Shown: positions 16,754-25,311 of the stretch, in pieces
How the letters are laid out: the number at the start of each line of letters is the position of its first letter
Position numbering within the stretch: the stretch's first letter is position 1
Source of the DNA: CBDCFV01 sp963664625
GTDB taxonomy: Bacteria > Chloroflexota > Dehalococcoidia > Lucifugimonadales > UBA3495
Assembly (NCBI GenBank): GCA_963664625.1
Contig: OY761541.1
Span: forward strand, 2,108,001 to 2,172,000
Direction of reading: 5' to 3'
Length of the DNA: 64,000 nt
Made by a program: the position numbers and the translations under genes
The notes under the pieces: generated by a model
Seen by the model: the letters and a program-made list of their open reading frames with translations, nothing else
What the model was told of the DNA's origin: nothing
Databases searched by the model: none

Positions 16754-17092
16754 ATGACATCTGCTTTAGAAAAACAAGGTATCACTAGCGCTGACGGATT
16801 AGGAACCACCCAAGAGGTGTACACGCTTGAAGACGCGTGGCGTGACCAGTTGGCGCAACTCCCTTCGGAAGAACAAGTGTCGGCCTTGGTTACGATGCTT
16901 CATACCTCCGAGTTGCGGGAAATTGCGGCGGGTATAATCAACGACGTCATCATCGGCTGTAAAGCCGGAAACATCGTTGAAGTAGCAGAGGCAGTCAATG
17001 GTTGGATAGCCACAGCCGAAGAAACACTGGCCTCTCGTCGGAAACTCCGGCATATTCTTGCGGCCCGGCAGAGTATGTCGGTTGGTTCCTAA
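16754..17092 (+). CDS. Probable antitoxin of a RelE-type module
   Basis: A 112-residue, mostly helical acidic protein (ELREIAAGIINDVI.., then NGWIATAEETLASRRKL). It begins 2 bp after the HpaB-like stop and ends 3 bp before a RelE/ParE toxin gene. I recognise no DNA-binding motif. The antitoxin role rests on position and size alone. This small gene pair is fused into the end of a metabolic operon, so transcription may be read through from the GMC/HpaB promoter. Confidence 0.55.
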   Translation: MTSALEKQGITSADGLGTTQEVYTLEDAWRDQLAQLPSEEQVSALVTMLHTSELREIAAGIINDVIIGCKAGNIVEVAEAVNGWIATAEETLASRRKLRHILAARQSMSVGS

Positions 17093-17095
17093 TTT

Positions 17096-17380
17096 ATGTC
17101 CGATGAGCCGGTTAGATACCACGTAGAAGTGGGAAACCGTGTCCGCAGATTTCTAAGAAGACACCCCGACCTGAATGCACAATGGCAATCCCAAATCCTT
17201 GACGCACTTACGACACAGCCTCTTCGCGGCCCTGCGATTGTTCACATGAAAGGGCTATTTTCTTGCAGCCGTCGCTGGCGAGTCGGGACATATCGAATAC
17301 TGTATGATGTGAATGAGGAAGGTCATCGGATTTGGGTATACGACGTGGATGTCCGCGGGGATATTTACCGCCAGCGTTAG
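17096..17380 (+). CDS. RelE/ParE-family toxin
   Basis: A 94-residue protein with the RelE/ParE fold pattern: YHVEVGNRVRRFLRRHPD, then LRGPAIVHMKG, RRWRVGTYRILYDV and VYDVDVRGDIYR. Members cleave mRNA at the ribosome or poison gyrase; the basic residues (RR..R..RY) fit an RNase-type RelE. ATG 17096 lies 3 bp after the stop of the 112-residue partner gene, the usual antitoxin-first order. Confidence 0.8.
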   Translation: MSDEPVRYHVEVGNRVRRFLRRHPDLNAQWQSQILDALTTQPLRGPAIVHMKGLFSCSRRWRVGTYRILYDVNEEGHRIWVYDVDVRGDIYRQR

Positions 17381-18129
17381 CCTCACGATACCCAGACTGG
17401 GTTCTTGACAGGGCTAAAATGGCCACCACCATTTGCGCCCTTTAGCCCCTACGGCTCTGAGAACCCGTACAGTTTTGGTATGGCCGTGTGAGTTCGCTAC
17501 GTCTACCGGAGTTCTACTAGAGTAATTTTTCGCATTGAGGTCAGCACCTACGGACAAGAGAGTCAGCACCATTTCGGTATGTCCTCTTAAAGCTGCCCAG
17601 TGTAGAGATGTGAAGCCATTAAAGTCTGTTGCATTGATGTTGGCACCAGATGCAACGAGGGCATGTATAGTTTCAATATGGCCATCCATGGCGGCCAAGT
17701 GCAGAGGTGTCCAGGCAACAGTAGTGGTTTCTGCATTGACGTTGGCACCAGCTTCAACGAGAACCAACACGATTTTAGTTGCGCCAGATGAAGCGGCCCC
17801 ATGCAGTGGCCTGTATCCATTGCTATCTTTTGAGTTGACATTCGCGCCGGATGAAGTCAAGACTTTTACCACGTCGGTCTTGCCATGAAAAGCTGCATGG
17901 TATAGAGGCGTTGCGTCATATTTGTTTTTCGCATTGATGTCAGCACCGGCTACGATGAGGGCTAATATCGTTTCGGTATGTCCTCTTTGAACTGCTAAGT
18001 GCAGGGGTGTTTCACCCGAAGCATTAGGATATTGATGTCTGAGGTGGACCCAAGAAACTGGACAGGTAGCTAAGTGGGAGTCCTGCTTCTAAACTGAGGG
18101 CAGCGACAGCTGTCGAGGAGGAGCGGGAA

Positions 18130-18432
18130 ATGTCCAGAGAGAGAAGAAAGCACAGCCCGGCCTTCAAGGCCAAAGTTGCACTGGAGGCAATGAAGGGCGA
18201 GCAGACGGTGGCCGAACTGGCTGCCCGGTTCGAGGTTCACCCCAACCAGATTCAGACATGGAAGAAGGCTCTGGTCGATGGGGCGTCCGCCATCTTTGAC
18301 CAGGGCAACGGGACCAGTAAAGACAAGGGTCAGAAGAGCAAGAACAACGACGCTCTGGTGGCCCGGTTGTACCAGCAGATCGGCCAGCTCAAGGTGGAGC
18401 GGGATTTCTTGGAGGAAAGGTCCGGTCCATGA
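18130..18432 (+). CDS. IS3-family transposase OrfA
   Basis: A 100-residue protein with the IS3 OrfA HTH (HSPAFKAKVALEAMKGEQTV, then AARFEVHPNQIQTWKKAL) and a C-terminal leucine-rich helix (LYQQIGQLKVERDFLEE) that links to OrfB. It recognises the IS ends. Its stop overlaps the orfB start (ATGA at 18429-18432), so an OrfAB fusion may arise by frameshifting, as in other IS3 members. Confidence 0.88.
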   Translation: MSRERRKHSPAFKAKVALEAMKGEQTVAELAARFEVHPNQIQTWKKALVDGASAIFDQGNGTSKDKGQKSKNNDALVARLYQQIGQLKVERDFLEERSGP

Positions 18433-19345
18433 GCCTTGCACAGCGACGTGAGTTGGTGGACCGGCGACATCGACACCTGTCCATAGTGCGGCAGTGTCAG
18501 TTGCTGGGCGTCAGCCGCTCCAGCCTCTACTACCGTCCCAAGGGGACCTCACAGCAGGACCTGTCCCTGATGATGGAACTGGACCGCCAGTACCTGGAGA
18601 CGCCCTTTTACGGGTCCAGGCGGATGAAAGCCTGTCTGGAGAGGCGGGGCAAGCCGGTAAGTAGAAAGCGGGTGCAGCGGCTGATGCGGGTCATGGGGCT
18701 GCGGGCCATCTACCGACAACCTCGCACCAGTCGGCCGGCGCCGGAGCAACGAGTCTATCCCTACCTCCTGCGGGGTGCCAGTATCACCCGGCCCAACCAG
18801 GTGTGGGCGGCAGATATCACCTACTTGCCCATGGCCCGGGATTCCTGTACCTCGTGGCGGTCATGGACTGGCACAGCCGGTACGTGCTGGCTTGGCGGTT
18901 GTCCAATACTTTGGAGGTCGGTTTCTGTGCCGAGGCGCTGACTGAAGCGTTGGGCCGGGGGAGGCCGGAGGTGTTCAACACGGACCAGGGCAGCCAGTTC
19001 ACCAGCCGCGAGTTCACCCAGGTGCTGGAGGACAGCGGGGTGAAGATCAGCATGGACGGGAAGGGGCGCTACGCTGACAACATCTTCGTGGAGCGGCTAT
19101 GGCGGACGGTGAAGTACGAAGAAGTATACCTGAAAGCCTACGGCAACGCCAGTGAGGCCCGCCGGGAACTGGGAGAATACTTCCGGTTCTACAACAACCG
19201 CAGGCCGCACCAAGCCTTGTGCTACTGGACGCCGGCGGAGGTTTTCTGCGGAGAGTCTAAGGAGACCAAAGAGAGGAGGTGTTCGGACCAACCGGTCTTG
19301 GTATCATACGACGGGATGCAGGAACCCCACTTGATTACGGCCTAA
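18429..19345 (+). pseudogene. IS3-family transposase OrfB, 1-nt frameshift
   Basis: DDE transposase with the HTH_21-like part (RRELVDRRHRHLSIVRQC), SRSSLYYRP, and the rve core split over two frames: WAADITYLPM (first Asp) in one frame, then GFLYLVAVMDWHSRYVLAW, FNTDQGSQFTS (second Asp) and NIFVERLWRTVKYEE (Glu) in another. The break is at about 18836-18842, where CCCGGGATT needs one more G (CCCGGGGATT) to restore MARGFLYL. All three catalytic residues are present, so a true loss is recent, or the missing G is a homopolymer error. Confidence 0.8.
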
Positions 19346-20377
19346 TCCTGTCCAACCAATGGGGTCCATCTCAGTCTTGCGTCTGCGTCGGCACCGTAGG
19401 CAATGAGAGTTTTCACCATTTCGATATGTCCTCTTCGAGCCGCCAAGTGTAGAGATGTGAAGCCATTAAAGTCTGTTGCATTGATATCAGCACCAGCTAC
19501 GATGAGGGCTAATATCGTTTCGGTATGTCCTCTTTGAACTGCTAAGTGCAGGGGTGTTTCACCTGAAGCATTAGGATGTTGATGTCTTGCGTTTGCGTCG
19601 GCACCGTAAGCAATGAGAGTTTTCACCATTTCAGTACAGCCATTAGAAGCTGCTATGTGAAGTGGTGTTCCAGCGTCAGCGCCTTGTGCGTTGACGCGAG
19701 CACCCCCATCAAGGAGGATCTTCCCTATATCAGTACTGCCTTTATAGGCCGCTGTGTGAAGGGGTGTGCTGCTGTAGGTTTCTTCCGTGTTGATGTCAGC
19801 ACCAACTGCAACGAGAATTTTCACGGTTTCGACGTCGCTAGACCAGACCGCTGAGTGTAGAGGGGTTTCGCGCCCACTTCTATAGCCTCTTGTATTCACG
19901 TTGGCACCGGACACAATGAGGAGTTTCACCATTTCAGCATCGCCATTATAGGCCGCTGCCTGAAGTGGCGTTTCATCGCCAGCGGCTTCTGCGTCGACTT
20001 TGGCGCCCCCGGCTAGGAGGATCTTCGCCATTTCAGTACGACCTTTATAAACTGCCCAATGCAACGGTGTGAGGTCAAGTAACTCTTTTACGTTGATGTC
20101 AGCACCGGCTGCGATGAGCGCCTTTACCGTGTCGGTTTGACCAGCTTTAGCCGCCTCGTGGAGTGGTGTGCTGCCCAAGTAGTCTTCTGCATCAATATCA
20201 ACTCCTAAGGCGATGAGGGACAACACTTTTTCAGCATCACCAGATCTAGCGGCCTCATGTAGAGGTGTTTCGCCATGATCAGGGCAGTTGCTATATGACA
20301 TGTCCAGCTCCGCTCTCACAGTTCAGACTATCATCCGAATTGCAGAACCCGTGTCCAATCAACCAAGGCCCAACTAA

Positions 20378-21304
20378 GAATCCCTAACAAAAAGAGTTGA
20401 CGAGCAGGTGGAAGAGGTCTAGATTCTCTCCAAGCCGTGGTTTGCAGCGTACAGGTGCAGCATCGGCAACAGGGTAAGGAGAGATTGATGGCGAAGCCAC
20501 TGGTGAGCGATGAACTATGGGAGATGCTCCAACCGCTGCTGCCACCCGCGAAGCCCAGGCGGTTCCGGTACCCCGGACGCCAGCGGATAGACGACCGGAA
20601 GGCCCTGGCCGGCATCCTTTTCGTGCTCAAGAGCGGGATCCCTTGGGAGATGTTGCCCAAGGAGATGGAATGTGGGTCGGGGATGACCTGCTGGCGCCGT
20701 CTGAAAGAGTGGCATGAAGCCGGAGTGTGGCCGAGTCTCCATGAACTCCTGTTGTCCAAACTGCAAGGGGCTAACGGTCTGGACTGGTCCCGGGCTTGTG
20801 TGGACAGTGGGTCGGTCCGGGCAGTCGGAGGCGGGGGAAAAAACAGGCCCCAATCCTACGGACCGCCGTAAGCCTGGGAGCAAGCATCACGTGATCACCG
20901 ACGCCAATGGGACTCCTCTGGCAGCAATACTGAGTGGAGCCAACCGTCATGACGTGACTCAATTGCTGCCATTGGTGGATGCGATACCGCCGGTGCGGGG
21001 CAAACGTGGCCGTCCGCGCCGCAGACCGGAGCGGCTGTATGCGGACCGGGCTTATGATTCCCGGGAGCATCGGAAATCGTTGCGTTCGCGCCACATCAGG
21101 CCGGTGATCGCCAAACGGGGCGTCGGGCATGGCAGTGGGCTGGGCGTGTACAGGTGGGTTGTCGAGCGAACCCTGGCATGGTTGCACCAGTTCCGCAGAC
21201 TGAGGGTGCGCTACGAACGAATAGACGGGATACATGAGGCGTTCCTGTCCATAGGATGTTCACTCATTTGCTTCAGACGCTTATCCTCTTTTTGTTAGGG
21301 ATTC
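20378..21304 (+). mobile_element. IS5-family insertion sequence
   Basis: A 927-bp element with terminal inverted repeats GAATCCCTAACAAAAAGAG on the left and its complement CTCTTTTTGTTAGGGATTC on the right, flanked by a TAA target duplication (20375-20377 and 21305-21307). It carries one transposase reading frame in two parts. Its right end lies exactly at the mqsA stop codon, which is regenerated. Confidence 0.88.
20488..21298 (+). pseudogene. IS5-family (IS427-like) transposase in two frames
   Basis: The first part (ATG 20488) has LVSDELWEMLQPLLPPAKP and a DUF4096-like domain with GIPWEMLPKEM, and ends with VDSGSVRAVGGGG. The DDE part continues one frame over as EKTGPNPTDRRKPGSKHH, then SGANRHDVTQLLPLVD, ADRAYDS and YRWVVERTLAWLHQFRRLR. 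The junction is a run of five G and six A near 20829-20839. The shift needed is +1, so the ordinary -1 slippage at A-AAA-AAC would not give the right frame. It is either a programmed +1 shift or a one-base insertion. Confidence 0.8.
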
Positions 21305-21726
21305 TAAGCGTGGACTTTCCTCAGGTCTTCAACGATGTCCGGGTTTTGGTCCATAAGCCGCAGGAGCACATCGGCGGTCTTGCTTTGCAGGACACGGCCC
21401 TTCTCCCACCGGATTACAACCTTTTCGCCAAGACCGAAGAGGCTCTCCAACTCCTTCTGAGAAAGATGGCAGCGTTTGCGGATGTCAATAATTTTCTCGG
21501 GAGGAAGCAGGTTCAAGTGTTCCCGGGCCAGAGATTTAACCTGTTTGGAAATTTCTCTGGCCTGCTCCGGGGTTAACGTGCTTTCTCCACAGCGTTCGCA
21601 TTCATACATCTCCACCGAGTCTAAACGAATGGGCATTTGATTATATACACTGTCGAAAGGCCGCCTCACCAGTCGGGAGCCAGCTTGTCCGCAAACGTCA
21701 CAAATAACTGTCGTCACCTTATTCAC
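21304..21726 (-). CDS. mqsA: MqsA-type antitoxin
   Basis: A 140-residue antitoxin: N-terminal zinc site CDVCGQAG and CERCGESTLT, then an XRE-type HTH (IIDIRKRCHLSQKELESLFG, GEKVVIRWEKGR). This is the YgiT/MqsA layout. The start is taken as GTG 21726, with GAGGAAG upstream; GTG 21717 is possible. It follows mqsR, the toxin-first order typical of this module. The stop TAG sits at the boundary of the IS5 element, so the insertion left the gene intact. Confidence 0.85.
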   Translation of the reverse strand: MNKVTTVICDVCGQAGSRLVRRPFDSVYNQMPIRLDSVEMYECERCGESTLTPEQAREISKQVKSLAREHLNLLPPEKIIDIRKRCHLSQKELESLFGLGEKVVIRWEKGRVLQSKTADVLLRLMDQNPDIVEDLRKVHA

Positions 21727-21755
21727 CTGAAATACTTCCTCGGATTGACGTGGTA

Positions 21756-22055
21756 CTAGCTGGTATCTTCTTTGAAAGATATAACTACCGATAGTCCGGT
21801 ATGGCTGATTTGTAGCTTCAGGTACACGCGTCTTTCCAAGTAATTGATTTTGTACACATCTTGCCAGAGTTCCGGGAACCTTTCCGACGGCATAGCCTTG
21901 TAGAAATGGGTCTCGTTCAGAAAGGATAGGATGCAGTCGCACATATCCTCTTCGTCAAAGCCCATCATGTGAGCACCCTGTAATGCCGATGCGGTAATTT
22001 TGTAGTTCTCCTCACTTACCAACTTCTTAATCTTGGCAAGGTCGTAGTAGGGCAT
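21756..22055 (-). CDS. mqsR: MqsR-type mRNA interferase toxin
   Basis: A 99-residue RelE-fold toxin with the MqsR signatures: DLAKIKKLVSEE at the N-terminus, THFYKAMPSE, FPELWQDVYKI, RRVYLKLQI and VVISFKE at the C-terminus. MqsR cleaves mRNA at GCN sites in E. coli. Its ATG overlaps the stop of a 13-codon upstream frame (TAATG), so it is translated by coupling. It is first in the mqsRA operon, under the palindrome-containing promoter at 22134-22162. Confidence 0.88.
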   Translation of the reverse strand: MPYYDLAKIKKLVSEENYKITASALQGAHMMGFDEEDMCDCILSFLNETHFYKAMPSERFPELWQDVYKINYLERRVYLKLQISHTGLSVVISFKEDTS

Positions 22056-22096
22056 TACCTACACTTCATACCATTCATTCTGGAGTCTTTGGGCAT
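22055..22096 (-). CDS. 13-codon leader frame coupled to mqsR
   Basis: ATG at 22094-22096 is preceded by GAGGAGGTAAAGAGA, a far better ribosome-binding site than mqsR itself has, and reads 13 codons (MPKDSRMNGMKCR) to TAA, whose last A is the first base of the mqsR ATG. It looks like a translational entry point that controls toxin synthesis. Confidence 0.45.
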   Translation of the reverse strand: MPKDSRMNGMKCR

Positions 22097-22133
22097 TCTC
22101 TTTACCTCCTCAAAAGTAATAATGATGACTCTA

Positions 22134-22162
22134 ATGGTAGCATGATGCTACCCCAATGTCAA
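22134..22162 (-). promoter_or_regulatory. mqsRA promoter with an operator palindrome
   Basis: Minus strand: -35 TTGACA (22157-22162), 17-bp spacer, -10 TACCAT (22134-22139). The perfect inverted repeat GGTAGCA-TCA-TGCTACC (22136-22152) covers the spacer and -10, as expected for autorepression by MqsA. Confidence 0.75.
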
Positions 22163-22192
22163 AGGAAAACCCATGACGGTGGACTGAACAAG

Positions 22193-22221
22193 TTGACACT
22201 GTTTTGGCTTCGGTGTAGCTT
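22193..22221 (+). promoter_or_regulatory. Possible larE promoter
   Basis: TTGACA at 22193-22198, 17-bp spacer, TAGCTT at 22216-22221. The -10 is poor. It is divergent from the mqsRA promoter 30 bp away. Confidence 0.35.
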
Positions 22222-22278
22222 ACCTCAAAGCATAATCTTTGACTGCCGGACAGTCCTCTCCTCGATACTGGAGAAATA

Positions 22279-23127
22279 ATGGCCGATTATACAAACATCC
22301 CCCCAGCCGCCGACGTTGCCGAAAAAATGGAGACCTTGAAGGCCAACCTTCGGGAGATGGGGTCGGTCATGGTCGCCTATTCCGGGGGGGCTGACAGCGC
22401 ATTTCTGGCGGCAACCGCCCATGAGGTGCTGGGGGAGCAGGCGTTGGCCGTTACCGCCGAGTCGCCCAGCTTGGCGCCGTCGGAACTGCGGGACGCAATC
22501 TCGTTGGCGGAGACCCTTGGCCTCAGCCACAAGGTGATCCAGACCGCCGAGGTGGAGCGTCCCGACTACCAAGTCAACAACCCCAACCGTTGCTTCTTCT
22601 GCAAGGACGAACTGTACACCCACATGAGCCGGATGCTGGAATCCGAAGGATATGACTGGCTGGCCAACGGGACCAATGTCGACGACTTGGGCGACTTCCG
22701 CCCCGGGTTGGACGCGGCCAAGCAGTACGGAGTACGAAGCCCCTTGGTGGAGGCCGGTCTCACCAAGTCGGAAATCAGGACCCTTTCCAAGGCCGCCGGA
22801 TTGCCAACTTGGGACAAACCCGCTCAAGCCTGCCTCTCTTCCCGCATCCCATACGGCACTCCGGTCTCGGTTGAGGCGCTGACCCGCATCGGCAAGGCCG
22901 AAGAGTACCTGCGGAACCTGGGCATCAAGCAGTTGCGGGTGCGGCACCACGGGACTGTGGCCCGCATCGAGGTCGTGCCGTCGGACTTCCACGTCCTCCT
23001 TGATGATGACGTGCGCACCGGCATAACTAAGCATTTCCGCTCCATCGGCTACGCCTACGTGACTCTGGACCTGGAAGGCTTCCGCTCCGGCAGCATGAAC
23101 GAAGTGTTGAAGGTGAAGAGGAGCTAA
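22279..23127 (+). CDS. larE: LarE, sacrificial sulfur transferase for the nickel-pincer cofactor
   Basis: A 282-residue PP-loop ATPase: VAYSGGADSAFLAA is the PP-loop, NRCFFCKDELY and PAQACLSSRIPYGTPV are the LarE hallmarks; the Cys in QACLSSR is the likely sulfur donor in the sacrificial type. It adds sulfur to pyridinium adenylate in synthesis of the nickel-pincer nucleotide cofactor used by lactate racemase and related epimerases. It is followed at 2 bp by larB. No larA or larC lies in the window. Confidence 0.92.
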   Translation: MADYTNIPPAADVAEKMETLKANLREMGSVMVAYSGGADSAFLAATAHEVLGEQALAVTAESPSLAPSELRDAISLAETLGLSHKVIQTAEVERPDYQVNNPNRCFFCKDELYTHMSRMLESEGYDWLANGTNVDDLGDFRPGLDAAKQYGVRSPLVEAGLTKSEIRTLSKAAGLPTWDKPAQACLSSRIPYGTPVSVEALTRIGKAEEYLRNLGIKQLRVRHHGTVARIEVVPSDFHVLLDDDVRTGITKHFRSIGYAYVTLDLEGFRSGSMNEVLKVKRS

Positions 23128-23129
23128 CC

Positions 23130-23909
23130 ATCGACGACTCTCGCCTGCGCCAAGTCCTGCAACGGTTCAAGACTGACGCTCTGTCGCTGGACGACGTGGT
23201 GACGGAGCTGCGGGACTTTCCCTACCAGGACTTGGACTTCGCCAAGGTCGACCACCACCGGGCCGTCCGGCGCGGCTTTCCCGAAGTGGTGTTCGGACAA
23301 GGGAAGACCCCCGATCAAATCGCCTCCATCTCGGATGCCCTGCTGAGGCACTCGGACGTCGTGTTGGTCACCAGGGCCAGTGAGGAGGCTTACGCGGCGG
23401 TGCTGGACAAGGTTCCCGATGCTCAGTACGATCGGATGGCGCGTGCCGTGGTAGTGGACCGGCGCACCTCGAGCCAGCCAACGCCGGGAGTCTTGGTGCT
23501 TTGCGCCGGGACATCGGACCTGCCGGTCGCCACCGAGGCGGCCATAACGGCGGAGTTGATGGGCTGCGGCGTTGAACGGATTGCCGACGTGGGCGTGGCC
23601 GGTCTCCATCGCCTGCTGGACCAGCGGGACGCGCTGGAACGGGCAAGGGTGATTGTGGTAGTCGCCGGCATGGAGGGCGCCCTGCCTTCCGTGGTTGGCG
23701 GGTTAGTGAAGGCCCCGGTCATAGCCGTCCCCACCAGCATCGGCTACGGCGCCAGCTACCAGGGCTTGGCCGCCCTGCTGGCGATGCTGAACAGTTGCGT
23801 TCCCGGCATTGGGGTCGTTAACATCGACAATGGCTTTGGGGCCGGGTACCTTGCGGCCCTGATCAACCGGGGCTACTTGCCCGACGGCGACCGGCATGAC
23901 AGCGGCTGA
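23130..23909 (+). CDS. larB: LarB, nicotinic acid adenine dinucleotide carboxylase/hydrolase
   Basis: LarB makes carboxylated pyridinium mononucleotide from NaAD, the first step of the cofactor. The AIR-carboxylase-like core is clear: VDHHRAVRRGFPEVVFGQGKT, VLVLCAGTSDLPVATEAA, VVVAGMEGALPSVVGGLVKAP and SIGYGASYQGLAAL. No ATG or TTG is in the right place: the N-terminal helix (LRQVLQRFKTDALSLDDV), normal in LarB, is only included if translation begins at ATC 23130, which has AGAGGAG at the right distance. GTG 23196 would cut off this helix. A rare ATC start is therefore favoured. Confidence 0.85.
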   Translation: MDDSRLRQVLQRFKTDALSLDDVVTELRDFPYQDLDFAKVDHHRAVRRGFPEVVFGQGKTPDQIASISDALLRHSDVVLVTRASEEAYAAVLDKVPDAQYDRMARAVVVDRRTSSQPTPGVLVLCAGTSDLPVATEAAITAELMGCGVERIADVGVAGLHRLLDQRDALERARVIVVVAGMEGALPSVVGGLVKAPVIAVPTSIGYGASYQGLAALLAMLNSCVPGIGVVNIDNGFGAGYLAALINRGYLPDGDRHDSG

Positions 23910-25133
23910 ATGACGCAGGATGCGAGGCCGTCGAGCGGCCCGCCGCAATTGAGCCGGTACCGCTATTTCATCGCTGGCATGGTGTTGTTGGCCCATTTTG
24001 CCCTCGGATTGAACCTGTTCTCCGTAGCTCCCATCATTTCCGAGGTCATCCGCGACTACGGGATTAACAGCAGCGCCGCCAGCCTGCTCATGTCCCTGCC
24101 GTTGCTGGTTTCCGCAGTGTTCGGATTGCCGGGAGGCGTTGTTGTCGGGCGATTGGGGCACGTCCGGTCCTTTGGGATTGGCTGGTTTCTCATCGCACTG
24201 GTGACGGCCTCCGCCGTCGCGCCCAATTTCCCAACTCTTCTGGTCTTGCGTCTGTTCTACGGGCTCAGCTTCGCCTTCGTGATAACCGTCACCGGCCCCA
24301 TACTGATCCACTGGTTCAGCAACAGAGAAGTGCTGGTGATGAACGGGTTGAACACCGCCATCCTCAGCGCCGGCATAGCCGTATCGGTGCCAACCTCGGC
24401 CCTCCTCGCCAACGAAATTGGATGGCAGAACGCAATGGGCGTTTTCGGGGCTATCGGAGTGTTGGGAACGGCGGCCTGGGTCGCGTTTGGCAGAGGGTCT
24501 ACGGTAGAAGCTCCCAGGGCGGCATTGGTGCCGGTTAGAGAAATACTGAGGGTCATCCGCTCCCGGCCCATCGTCCTGTTGCTGGCCGCCGATGCCGGGG
24601 TGCTGGTCCAGTACACTGCGCTGACGGCATGGCTGCCAACCTTCTACGCGGAAGCCAGGGGAATGACTGCCGAGCAGGCCGGGTTTGTCACCGGATTGCT
24701 CCCCTTCGTGGGCATCTTTGCCGTCCTCCTGGGCGGCTTCCTGCCCCTGCGCGTCGGGACGCCCAAGGTCTACTTCATCATTCCCGGCTTGATGATCGCC
24801 GTTGGCGGGCCGGGTTCGTTCATGCTGGGCGACCCGACCGGCATTTACGTGTCTCTTGTGGTGGTCAGCATAGGCTCGTGGCTGTACGTCCCGACGTTGC
24901 TGTCCCGCTCGATGGAGGAGGTGGGGATGGTCCCCGGCTATGTCGCCATCGTCTGGGGATCGTTCATGACCTTCTCCGGCTTTGGAATGTTCATCTCTCC
25001 GATCATCGTGGGCGCGGCGAGAGATATATCCGGCAGCTTCATCCCTGGATTCGCGATCTGCGCCGTCGCAAGTTTGACCCTGCTCATGGCCGGGGTAGGC
25101 ATGGCCAAGTCGCCCGCCCCTAGCGGGGCTTGA
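23910..25133 (+). CDS. MFS transporter next to larEB
   Basis: A 407-residue protein with about twelve membrane helices; GLPGGVVVGRLGHVRSFG is the loop 2-3 motif A region. ATG 23910 follows the larB stop directly, so it belongs to the lar operon. The nearest common type is the CynX/NimT-like or hexuronate/lactate anion exporter class; substrate unknown. The operon context suggests a 2-hydroxy acid that the nickel enzyme isomerises. Confidence 0.85.
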   Translation: MTQDARPSSGPPQLSRYRYFIAGMVLLAHFALGLNLFSVAPIISEVIRDYGINSSAASLLMSLPLLVSAVFGLPGGVVVGRLGHVRSFGIGWFLIALVTASAVAPNFPTLLVLRLFYGLSFAFVITVTGPILIHWFSNREVLVMNGLNTAILSAGIAVSVPTSALLANEIGWQNAMGVFGAIGVLGTAAWVAFGRGSTVEAPRAALVPVREILRVIRSRPIVLLLAADAGVLVQYTALTAWLPTFYAEARGMTAEQAGFVTGLLPFVGIFAVLLGGFLPLRVGTPKVYFIIPGLMIAVGGPGSFMLGDPTGIYVSLVVVSIGSWLYVPTLLSRSMEEVGMVPGYVAIVWGSFMTFSGFGMFISPIIVGAARDISGSFIPGFAICAVASLTLLMAGVGMAKSPAPSGA

Positions 25134-25185
25134 GGTTGGACCCGGACCAAGGCCGAAGGAGAGGCCGGAAAGTCGTGGAATAGAA

Positions 25186-25214
25186 TTGACACGATGTTAA
25201 CCATAGTCTATTAT
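25186..25214 (+). promoter_or_regulatory. Strong promoter of the first NYN gene
   Basis: TTGACA (25186-25191), 17-bp spacer, TATTAT (25209-25214). It gives a leader of about 90 nt before ATG 25312. Confidence 0.8.
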
Positions 25215-25268
25215 TAATTCACTCGGACTGCTCCGTTATTATCCGAGTTGGGCAGTCGAGCTAGAGTA

Positions 25269-25295
25269 GGGCTTCTGAGGAAGCCCTTTATTTTT
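25269..25295 (+). terminator. Terminator-like hairpin inside the leader of the NYN gene
   Basis: GGGCTTC-TGAG-GAAGCCC followed by TTTATTTTT. It ends 16 nt before the start codon and lies after the promoter, so it is a candidate attenuator. An upstream segment ACTGC (25232) can pair with GCAGT, and CTCGGA with TCCGAG. Confidence 0.75.
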
Positions 25296-25311
25296 GCCCT
25301 CAGAGGCTGTT

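Larger units (their letters stand above)
18040..19373 (+). mobile_element. IS3-family insertion sequence
   Basis: A 1334-bp element bounded by imperfect inverted repeats: TGAGGTGGACCC..GGACAGG on the left and its complement ending GGGTCCATCTCA on the right. A 3-bp target duplication GTC flanks it. It encodes orfA and orfB of the IS3 family. Insertion is into an ankyrin-repeat gene and can be reversed precisely on paper. Confidence 0.9.
17414..20301 (-). pseudogene. Ankyrin-repeat protein gene, split by an IS3 element
   Basis: Ankyrin repeats (TPLHEAAKAGQTDTVKALI type, about 33 residues each) run from the ATG at 20301 (GGAG upstream) to the junction at 19374, and again from 18039 to the stop at 17414. 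Removing 18040-19373 and one copy of the 3-bp duplication (GTC) joins the halves in frame as GADADARHQYPNASGETPLH, a normal repeat, and gives 516 residues in a length divisible by three. The intact protein would be a soluble repeat scaffold with no other domain. The split N-terminal part (about 320 residues) could still be made. Confidence 0.9.
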
